A stretch of 64,000 bases of DNA from the NCBI GenBank assembly GCA_002480525.1, contig DLCH01000009.1, positions 62,001 to 126,000 on the forward strand, given 5' to 3'. Each line of letters begins with the position of its first letter. The stretch's first letter is position 1. The stretch comes from Gammaproteobacteria bacterium UBA7803 (GTDB lineage: Bacteria; Pseudomonadota; Gammaproteobacteria; Pseudomonadales; Azotimanducaceae). Positions 17,078 through 25,511 of this stretch are shown here, one piece after another. Position numbers and translations under genes: made by a program. Under the pieces are notes generated by a model that did no database searches, had not been told where the DNA came from, and saw only the letters and a program-made list of their open reading frames with translations.

Positions 17078-17511
17078 CCGGGCGGACGTTCCAGGGTCCG
17101 CAGGGACAGGGACAGCTTGTCGAGCACGCCGTTGACGTACTTGTAGCTGTCCTCGGCGCCGTACTGCTTGGCCAGCTCGACGTACTCGTCGATGACCACC
17201 CGGTAGGGCACGTCGATGCGCTCCTTGAGCTCGTAGGCGCCCAGCCGCAGCAGCGCCAGCTCCACCCGGTCGAGCTCGTCGACGGCCCGGTCCAGCACCG
17301 GCGCGAGCAACTCGTCGATGTCGCCGACGCGCAGCAGCACGCCGCGCAGCAGCTCGGCGAAGAACACGTCGTCCGCCTTCTTCAGCGCGCCGGCGGCCCG
17401 GTACTCCTGCTCCAGCGGGCCGATGTCGGTGCCGGTCATCTGCCACTGATAGACGGCCTGCATCGCCACCTTGCGGGCGCGGCGGCGGCCCCAGTGCCCG
17501 CTGCTGCTCAT
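17074..17511 (-). CDS. nusB: Transcription antitermination factor NusB
   Basis: 145 aa. RRRARKVAMQAVYQWQMTG, FFAELLRGVL, and ERIDVPYRVVIDEYVELAKQYG through SYKYVNGVLDKL are diagnostic NusB motifs. It binds boxA RNA with NusE (S10) in rRNA antitermination. The ATG at 17511 is chosen because the protein starts there in other gammaproteobacteria and the upstream extension is not NusB-like. It is followed with overlap by thiL and preceded by ribD after 78 bases; ribH, which normally sits immediately upstream of nusB, is not there. Confidence 0.94.
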   Translation of the reverse strand: MSSSGHWGRRRARKVAMQAVYQWQMTGTDIGPLEQEYRAAGALKKADDVFFAELLRGVLLRVGDIDELLAPVLDRAVDELDRVELALLRLGAYELKERIDVPYRVVIDEYVELAKQYGAEDSYKYVNGVLDKLSLSLRTLERPPG

Positions 17512-17589
17512 GTCCCATCCCCCATGCCGGGGCCGGGTGTGGTCGGGGTGTGACTCATGAAGACGTTCTCGAAGTCGAAGCGTTGGCAA

Positions 17590-18684
17590 CTATGCCGGCG
17601 GCGCCGGCCGCAGACGCAGGCGCAGATCCCCGCCGACGGTCGTGGAATCGACGATTGTACCGTGAACCGCCTCGGCCATGGTGGCGAGCGGCAGCGCCGC
17701 CATGGGGCGGGCGTCGCTGCCGAGCAGCTTCGGCGCCACGTAGAGGACCAGCTCGTCCCAGAGCCCCCCGGCCACGAAGGCACCGATCAGGCGCGGACCG
17801 GCCTCCACCAGCAGCTCGTTGCAGCCGCGTCCGCCGAGGTGGTCGAGCAGCGCCGGCAGGTCGACGCTGGCGTCGCCGCACGCCAGGCTCTCCACGCCCT
17901 CCCGCGGCGCCGCCGGCTGCGGCGGCACGGCGGCGCCATGCACCAGCAGCACGGGGCCGTCGGCGGCGAACAGCGCAGCGTCGGCGGGCACCCGCCGGCC
18001 GGTGTCCGCCACTACCCGCAGCGGCTGGCGGATGACGCCGCCGACGGCGAATTGACGGTCACGGACGGTGAGCTGGGGATCGTCGGCCAGCACCGTGCCG
18101 CTGCCGGTGAGCACGGCGCAGCTCCGGGCCCGCCAGTACTGCACGTCGGCCCGGGCGGCCTCGCCGGTGATCCAGCGGCTCTCGCCGGAGGCCATGGCCG
18201 TGCGGCCGTCCAGCGACTGCGCCACCTTGAGCCGCACGAACGGCCGGCCCTCGCGCACCCGCTTGCTGAATCCTTCGTTCAGCGCCTCCGCCTCCGGCAG
18301 CGGCTTCAGCTCGGCGCGTATCCCGGCGGCGCGCAGCCGGGCGAAACCTTCACCGGACACCCGGGGGTCGGGATCGCCCATGGCGGCGACCACGCGGCGC
18401 ACGTTCGCCGCGATCAGCGCGTCGACGCAGGGCGGGGTCCGGCCGGTGTGGGCGCAGGGCTCGAGGCTGACGTAGACGGTGGCGCCGGACGCGTCACCCG
18501 CGTCGGCGAGGGCGTGCACTTCCGCATGGGGCTCGCCGGCCCGCAGGTGCGCGCCGCGGCCGACGACCACGCCGTCGCGCACGATCAGACAGCCGACCCG
18601 GGGGTTCGGCGTGGTGGAGTAGAGCCCCTGCTCCGCCAGCTCCACCGCCGCGCGCAGGAACATGAGGTCGGAGGCTTCAGCCAT
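17590..18684 (-). CDS. ribD: Bifunctional riboflavin biosynthesis deaminase/reductase
   Basis: 364 aa. The N-terminal deaminase has the zinc motif PHAEVHAL and PCAHTGRTPPCV; the C-terminal reductase contains RPFVRLKVAQSLDGRTAMASG and ADDPQLTVR. It catalyses the second and third steps from GTP to riboflavin. It lies downstream of glyA-nrdR on the same strand, separated from nrdR by a repeat-bearing 162-base gap, and upstream of nusB. ribE, ribBA and ribH, usual between ribD and nusB, are absent here and must be elsewhere. No FMN riboswitch is visible upstream. Confidence 0.94.
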   Translation of the reverse strand: MAEASDLMFLRAAVELAEQGLYSTTPNPRVGCLIVRDGVVVGRGAHLRAGEPHAEVHALADAGDASGATVYVSLEPCAHTGRTPPCVDALIAANVRRVVAAMGDPDPRVSGEGFARLRAAGIRAELKPLPEAEALNEGFSKRVREGRPFVRLKVAQSLDGRTAMASGESRWITGEAARADVQYWRARSCAVLTGSGTVLADDPQLTVRDRQFAVGGVIRQPLRVVADTGRRVPADAALFAADGPVLLVHGAAVPPQPAAPREGVESLACGDASVDLPALLDHLGGRGCNELLVEAGPRLIGAFVAGGLWDELVLYVAPKLLGSDARPMAALPLATMAEAVHGTIVDSTTVGGDLRLRLRPAPPA

Positions 18685-18766
18685 GGCGGAACGGCCGCGC
18701 GGGGGTTCCCCCCCTGTGGGCGCGCGCTCCTGAGGGCGATCGGCCGGATGGCGGCCCGCCGGGGAA

Positions 18767-18834
18767 TCGCGCTCTGGAGAGCGCTCCCACGTCAGGAGCG
18801 GGGGACGATCGCGGCCGGGAGGCCGCTCCTACGG
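18767..18834. repeat. Two REP-like hairpin elements between nrdR and ribD
   Basis: 18767-18790 is a TCGC-stem-CTGGAG-type copy ending GCTCCCAC; 18807-18834 begins GATCG, has the stem CGGCC-GGGA-GGCCG and ends CTCCTACGG. They match the cluster at 14.8-15.0 kb. Confidence 0.7.
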
Positions 18835-18846
18835 AGGGACAGGCGT

Positions 18847-19323
18847 TCACGGAGTCTCGCTGCCGTTCTGAGGCTGGTCCGTGAGGCTGCGGATGGCCTG
18901 CTCGAACTCGGAGACGTCCTGGAAATCCCGGTATACGGAGGCGAACCGCACGTAGGCCACGCCGTCGATGCGGCGCAGCTCCTTCATCACTTCCTCGCCG
19001 ATGGTCAGGGACGGCAGCTCCCGCTCGCCGGTGGAGCGCAGGCTGTGCATGATGCGGTTGATGGCGCTCTCGATCTGCTCGATGGACACCGGGCGCTTCT
19101 CCAGCGCCCGGGTGAGGCCGCGCCGCAGCTTGTCCTCGTCGAAGGGCTCCCGGGTGCCGTCGCGCTTGACCACCCGGGGCATCACCAGCTCGGCGGTCTC
19201 GAAGGTGGTGAAGCGTTCGCCGCAGGCCTGGCACTCACGGCGGCGGCGGACGGAATCGCCGTCCGCCACCAGCCGCGAGTCGATCACCTTGGTGTCGTCC
19301 GCGCTGCAGAACGGGCAGTGCAC
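18847..19323 (-). CDS. nrdR: Transcriptional repressor NrdR
   Basis: 158 aa. The zinc ribbon CPFCSADDTKVIDSR with CQACGERF is followed by an ATP-cone domain (LVMPRVVKRDGTREPFD, then IGEEVMKELRRID, VAYVRFASVYRDF). NrdR senses ATP/dATP and represses ribonucleotide reductase genes. It begins 12 bases downstream of the glyA stop on the same strand, the usual glyA-nrdR arrangement. Confidence 0.96.
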   Translation of the reverse strand: MHCPFCSADDTKVIDSRLVADGDSVRRRRECQACGERFTTFETAELVMPRVVKRDGTREPFDEDKLRRGLTRALEKRPVSIEQIESAINRIMHSLRSTGERELPSLTIGEEVMKELRRIDGVAYVRFASVYRDFQDVSEFEQAIRSLTDQPQNGSETP

Positions 19324-19335
19324 CGCCGCGGCCCG

Positions 19336-20607
19336 TCAGGCGGCCCGCGCCCCGTAAACGGGGAACTTCGCGCACAGGTCGAGCACCCGGCGGCGCACGG
19401 TCTCGATCATGTTGTCGTTGCCGATGTCGTCGAGCACGTCGCACATCCAGCCCGTGAGGGTCTCGCACTCCGCTTCCCTGAAGCCGCGGGTGGTCACCGC
19501 CGGCGAGCCGATACGCAGCCCGGAGGTGACGAACGGCGAGCGCGGGTCGTTGGGCACGGCGTTTTTGTTGACGGTGATGTTGGCCCGGCCGAGGGCGGCG
19601 TCGGCATCCTTGCCGGTGATGTCCTTGTCGATCAGGTCGAGCAGGAACAGGTGGTTGTCGGTGCCGCCGGAGACCACCTTGTAGCCGCGCTTCTGAAAGC
19701 CTTCGGCCATGGCCCGGGCGTTGGCCACCACCTGGCGCTGGTAGGCCTTGAACTCGTCGCTGGCCGCTTCCTTGAAGCACACGGCTTTGGCGGCGATGAC
19801 GTGCATCAGCGGCCCGCCCTGGGTGCCGGGGAACATGGCCGAGTTCAGCTTCTTCTCGATCTCGGCGTTCTCCTTCGCCAGGATGATGCCGCCCCGGGGG
19901 CCGCGCAGCGTCTTGTGGGTGGTCGAGGTGGTGACGTCGGCGTAGGGCACCGGGCTCGGGTATACGCCGGCGGCCACCAGGCCCGCCACGTGGGCCATGT
20001 CCACCAGCAGGTAGGCGCCCACCTCGTCGGCGATCTCCCGGTACTTCGCCCAGTCCAGGGTGCGGGAGTAGGCGGAGAAGCCGCCGATGATCAGCTTCGG
20101 CTTGTGCTCCCGGGCGAGGGTCGCGATCTCGTCGTAATCCACCTCCCCGGTCTCGGCGTTCAGGCCGTACTGCACGGCGTGATAGGTCTTGCCGGAGAAA
20201 TTCGGCTTGGCGCCGTGGGTCAGGTGACCGCCGGCATCCAGGCTCATGCCCAGGATGGTGTCGCCTGGCGACAGCAGGGCCAGGTAGGCCGCGGCGTTGG
20301 CCTGGGACCCGGAGTGGGGCTGGACGTTGGCGTAATGGGCGCCGAACAGGGCCTTGACCCGCTCGATGGCCAGCACCTCCACCTCGTCGACGTACTCGCA
20401 GCCGCCGTAGTAGCGCTTGCCCGGATAGCCCTCGGCGTACTTGTTGGTCAGCAGGCTGCCCTGGGCTTCCATCACCCGGGGACTGGTGTAGTTCTCCGAG
20501 GCGATGAGCTCGATGTGCTCTTCCTGACGCCGGTTCTCGTTCTCGATGGCGGCGGCCACCTCGTCGTCGAAGCCGGCAATACGTTGGTTACGGTCAAACA
20601 TCGGCAC
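19336..20607 (-). CDS. glyA: Serine hydroxymethyltransferase
   Basis: 423 aa. Interconverts serine and glycine with tetrahydrofolate and PLP. Signatures are IELIASENYTSPRVMEAQGS, YYGGCEYVDEVE, and TTSTTHKTLRGPRGGIIL, where the lysine in the last motif binds PLP. Full length. It is the first gene of a minus-strand run (glyA-nrdR-ribD-nusB-thiL-pgpA) and supplies one-carbon units. Confidence 0.97.
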   Translation of the reverse strand: MPMFDRNQRIAGFDDEVAAAIENENRRQEEHIELIASENYTSPRVMEAQGSLLTNKYAEGYPGKRYYGGCEYVDEVEVLAIERVKALFGAHYANVQPHSGSQANAAAYLALLSPGDTILGMSLDAGGHLTHGAKPNFSGKTYHAVQYGLNAETGEVDYDEIATLAREHKPKLIIGGFSAYSRTLDWAKYREIADEVGAYLLVDMAHVAGLVAAGVYPSPVPYADVTTSTTHKTLRGPRGGIILAKENAEIEKKLNSAMFPGTQGGPLMHVIAAKAVCFKEAASDEFKAYQRQVVANARAMAEGFQKRGYKVVSGGTDNHLFLLDLIDKDITGKDADAALGRANITVNKNAVPNDPRSPFVTSGLRIGSPAVTTRGFREAECETLTGWMCDVLDDIGNDNMIETVRRRVLDLCAKFPVYGARAA

Positions 20608-21033
20608 GTCCGTGATAGCTGGGTGGAGTGACAGAAAAGCGCGCTATTGTAGCCCAGACCCGGGGGGCTCCCCATCGGGCTGGCTCATGGGCGGAATGAA
20701 TGATTCGCAGGTCGGACCCGGCCGCGGATGCGGGTCGGGCGCCTGGCCGGTGCGGGGCTGACGTCATGGGGCCTCCTCAGCGCGTAGCTGGTCGCTCCCA
20801 CCCAGACGCCCAGGCGTTCGGCCGGCGGCTCGTGTCGCTCCCCGGTGGTCGATTCCACCTCATCACGCCAGTCGCGACGCCGCAGAGACTAGAAACGCGC
20901 CGGGCCCGTGTCAATGCCTGGCTTTCCCGACACGTCCCCGGCCGGCGCCGGCGATGCCCGCGCGGCGCCACGGTATTGTCAACTTCGCCGACGTTGGGAT
21001 TTGATTTCCCGTCCTGCTTCGGTCCGCCCGCTC
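20608..21033. other. Intergenic region between glyA and the interrupted ORF
   Basis: 426 bases with no convincing gene on either strand. It must hold the glyA promoter and leader. A short segment near 20790-20812 (GTCGCTCCCAC) looks like the end of a decayed REP-like element. I recognise no riboswitch. Confidence 0.5.
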
Positions 21034-21483
21034 ATGACGCTCGAACCTGCCGGCGCCCCGTCACCGTTCAGATCCCTCGGCTCCCGGATTCTGCGCGCCG
21101 CCGCCGGGGGCGCCGCCGGGCTGGCGCTGTACCTCGCGATGGGCACCCTGCTGCACCGGGTGGTGCTGCCGCTCCCGCCGCCGGACCCCGACATCTTCCC
21201 GAGGGTCGGCGACGTGCTGGCGAGCCGGGTGGAAGGCTTCAGCCAGCGGGTGCTAGTGTAGTGCGCCGCCTGCCTGGTCCAGGTCCACAGCTTCATGGAG
21301 GTGTACGGCGACGGTCCGGGGATGCTGCTCGAGCTGTCGGTGGCGGGCGATCACTGCGACACCCATCTGCCGATGCCGCGCCTGGGCAAGGCCGCGCTGT
21401 ACGCCACGGTGGCCCCGGCCGCCCGGCTGCTGGGACACCGGGGCTACTATCCGGAGCTGTCGCTCCTCCCGCCCGGCGCCTGA
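21034..21483 (+). pseudogene. Short membrane-anchored hypothetical protein interrupted by one in-frame amber codon
   Basis: From the ATG at 21034 the frame encodes 75 residues, with a membrane segment (AAAGGAAGLALYLAMGTLLH), then meets TAG at 21259-21261. The same frame continues without another stop through CAACLVQVHSFMEVYGDGPGMLLELS and on to RGYYPELSLLPPGA, ending in TGA at 21483. Codon use and GC at third positions are gene-like on both sides. The simplest reading is one gene of about 149 codons inactivated by a point mutation (or a sequencing error). Readthrough or separate translation from the ATG at 21295 are alternatives. I do not recognise the family. Confidence 0.55.
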
Positions 21484-21570
21484 TCCGGCGCCCGGCGGCT
21501 TGATCGCCCCCGGGATGCGCTGTAGCGTGCGCCCTCCCGAATCCAGGCACTTCGCGAGGTTCCAGTCCCC

Positions 21571-23250
<1,680 letters not shown>

Positions 23251-23282
23251 GAGAGCGCACCGTCTCCCTGGGGGGAGACGGT

Positions 23283-23410
23283 GATCGGGCCCGGGAGGGC
23301 CCTCCTACGGAAGCATGCTTGCGGAAGACGGGGATCGGGCCCGGGAGGGCCCTCCTGCGGGAGCATGCTCGCGGGAGACGGGGATCGGGCCCGGGAGGGC
23401 CCTCCTACGG
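23283..23410. repeat. Three 28-bp hairpin repeats at an exact 50-bp period
   Basis: Copies at 23283-23310, 23333-23360 and 23383-23410. Each begins GATCGG and contains GGGCCC-GGGA-GGGCCC, a perfect 6-bp stem. The 22-base spacers carry a second palindrome, AAGCATGCTT in one and GAGCATGCTC in the other, so both ends changed together. They form the whole gap between ettA and the convergent S9 peptidase and probably terminate both. Confidence 0.8.
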
Positions 23411-23452
23411 AAGAACGAGCTGGGCCTTCCGGCGAGGAAGGCCCTCCGGTCG

Positions 23453-25387
23453 TCACAGGCCGCCCGGGCCGCAGTCCTCGGCGAGATAGCGCTCCAGGGA
23501 GGAGAGCACCGCCAGGTGGTGCTGGGGGAACCAGGGCAGGCTGTGCCAGAGATCGGGAATCTCCAGATACTCCGTGTTCTTCTCCCGGCGCTCCAGCGCC
23601 CGGTTGAACTTGCGCGACTGGTCCACCGGCACCCGCTGGTCCCGATCGCCATGGAAGATGAAGATCGGAATGTTCGCCTGCTCCACCACGTACAACGGTG
23701 ACAGACCGCCGATGGTGGGGTTCTGGAACTCGCGGTTGAACGGGTTCTCGAAGGTGATCTTGTCGAAGGTGTCGAGCTCCGACAGGCCCGCCCCGGCGAT
23801 GGCGCACTGATAGGGGCTGTTCGGCCTCACCGTCGCCGCCATGGCGGCGTAGCCGCCGTAGGAGTAGCCGTAGATGGCGATGCGGTCCTCGGCGGCGATG
23901 CCCTGCTCCACCAGCCAGCGGGCGCCGTCGTCCTTGTCGTCCTGCATCTTCTGGCCCCACTCGCGGTCGCCGGCGCGCCACAGCTTCTGGCCCCAGCCCT
24001 CGGAGCCGCGGTACTGGGGCTGCAGCACGGCGTAGCCGCGGTTGGCGAGGAACTGGGCCCACAGATCCCAGCCCAGGAAGTCCCGGGCCCACGGTCCGCC
24101 GTGGGGCATGATCACCGTGGGGTACGGCGCCTCGCCGCTGATCGGCCGCGTCAGGAACGCCGGGATGGTCAGGCCGTCCCGGGCCTGATACTGGACGAAC
24201 TCCATGGGCGCCAGCTCGGCCGGGTCCAGATTCGGGAACGACCGGCCGAGGGGCACGTACTGGCGGCCGCCGACCAGCAGGCCGAACGAGCCGGGCTCGC
24301 GGGGGCCGCTCGACTCCACCACGATCAGGCTGAGATCCCGGTTGTAGGAGACGATGTCGTGGGTCTGGTCGTCGGGCAGCGCGGCGTCGAGCTGCTGCTG
24401 GAGCTGGGCCCACATCGGGTCGGTGTAGACGACCTCGACGCTGGGGCCGCCGACCACGTAGCCGACCACGTCCGACTGGCCCGGCGTCTTGAAGCGCGTG
24501 GTGGCCAGGCCCAGGACGTTGTAGTCCTCGTTGGCGAACACCGGCTCGCTGAGGCGCCGGCTGTCCAGGTCGTAGCGGCGGATGACGCTCTTGTCACGGC
24601 CGGTGTTGTCCACCACGTAGACCGTGCCGTCGGCGGCGATGGTGACGCCGTTCAGGCCGACGCCCTCGCGCTCCCTGGCGAACACCTCGAAGTGCTCCTC
24701 CCAGGCGCTGTTGCCCGGGCTCCTGAGCGAGGTGACCAGGCGGGTGTCGTCGCCGCTGCCCTTGATCTGCTGGCGGATCACCACGTTGCCGAGGTTGTCG
24801 GTCTCGAAGCCGCTGCGGTCGTCGCCGCGGAACACGCGGTTGGTGATCAGCGAGTCGAGGTTCAGCTCCAGGAACTCCTGGGTGCGATCCAGCGTGGTGA
24901 TGGTGATCAGCACCTTGTCGGGCTGGTTGGTCAGCAGGCTCACCAGATTGGCCGACTGAACGTCGTCCCGGTGGCCCATCAGCTCGCGGAACCGCTTGCC
25001 CTGGTCGTCCACGACGTAGGCGATGTCGCGGAACCAGAAGGTCGGTTTGGCGCCGATCCGGTAATCGAACTTCTGCCGGCCCACGACGAACAGGGTGTCG
25101 TCGTTCAGCCAGCCGATGCCGATCACCTTGCTGTTGTCGGGACGGAACCGCTTCGGCGGCTTGGACAGGTCCCGGACGTCCCAGACGGTCACGTCCGGGG
25201 CTTCGTTGACGTCGCTCAACGTGATGGCGGCCATCTTGGTGCCGCTGAAGTTGAGCTGCACCTGGTCGATCACGGGATCGTGAATCCAGGCGTTCATGGG
25301 AATCTTCGCCGCCTGGGCGGCCGACATCGCGGTCACCGCCGCGAGCGCGGCGACTGCAAAGGCGAATAGTCGTTTGGTCATGTTCAT
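23453..25387 (-). CDS. Secreted S9-family prolyl oligopeptidase
   Basis: 644 aa. A signal peptide (RLFAFAVAALAAVTAMSAAQA) is followed by an N-terminal beta-propeller-like region and a C-terminal alpha/beta-hydrolase domain. The catalytic triad is visible: Ser509 in YGYSYGGYAA, Asp583 in HGDRDQRVPV and His615 in DLWHSLPW. VIMPHGGPWARD and LQPQYRGSEGWGQ are typical of the acylaminoacyl/DPP-type S9C group. It probably trims peptides in the periplasm. Met3 (25381) is an equally possible start. It follows a TonB receptor gene on the same strand, from which a hairpin separates it; peptide uptake and breakdown may be linked. Confidence 0.9.
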   Translation of the reverse strand: MNMTKRLFAFAVAALAAVTAMSAAQAAKIPMNAWIHDPVIDQVQLNFSGTKMAAITLSDVNEAPDVTVWDVRDLSKPPKRFRPDNSKVIGIGWLNDDTLFVVGRQKFDYRIGAKPTFWFRDIAYVVDDQGKRFRELMGHRDDVQSANLVSLLTNQPDKVLITITTLDRTQEFLELNLDSLITNRVFRGDDRSGFETDNLGNVVIRQQIKGSGDDTRLVTSLRSPGNSAWEEHFEVFAREREGVGLNGVTIAADGTVYVVDNTGRDKSVIRRYDLDSRRLSEPVFANEDYNVLGLATTRFKTPGQSDVVGYVVGGPSVEVVYTDPMWAQLQQQLDAALPDDQTHDIVSYNRDLSLIVVESSGPREPGSFGLLVGGRQYVPLGRSFPNLDPAELAPMEFVQYQARDGLTIPAFLTRPISGEAPYPTVIMPHGGPWARDFLGWDLWAQFLANRGYAVLQPQYRGSEGWGQKLWRAGDREWGQKMQDDKDDGARWLVEQGIAAEDRIAIYGYSYGGYAAMAATVRPNSPYQCAIAGAGLSELDTFDKITFENPFNREFQNPTIGGLSPLYVVEQANIPIFIFHGDRDQRVPVDQSRKFNRALERREKNTEYLEIPDLWHSLPWFPQHHLAVLSSLERYLAEDCGPGGL

Positions 25388-25453
25388 GGCTTCACTCGAA
25401 TGCGTTCCCTAGAAGCCTCCCGACGACGGCAGCACCGCCACCGGAAAGACGAA

Positions 25454-25483
25454 GACCCCGGCCGGCTGTCGCCGACCGGGGTC
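25454..25483 (-). terminator. Terminator hairpin after the TonB receptor gene
   Basis: GACCCCGG and CCGGGGTC arms extended by CGGC/GCCG with one mismatch, loop TGTC; on the minus strand it is followed by TTCGTCTTT, a moderate T-rich run. Confidence 0.6.
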
Positions 25484-25511
25484 CTGTCGTTACACCGTCA
25501 TCGCGATCCGA

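Noticed and set aside
17557..20631. A 1024-residue plus-strand ORF opposite ribD, nrdR and glyA
   Set aside because: It lies antisense to three clear genes and has no recognisable domain; such long antisense frames are expected at this GC content.
20608..21033. A riboswitch upstream of glyA
   Set aside because: No conserved glycine, THF or SAM riboswitch core could be recognised.
23283..23410. Possible CRISPR array (28-bp repeats with 22-bp gaps)
   Set aside because: The gaps are nearly identical to each other and carry palindromes, only three units exist and no cas genes are near; this is a REP-like array.
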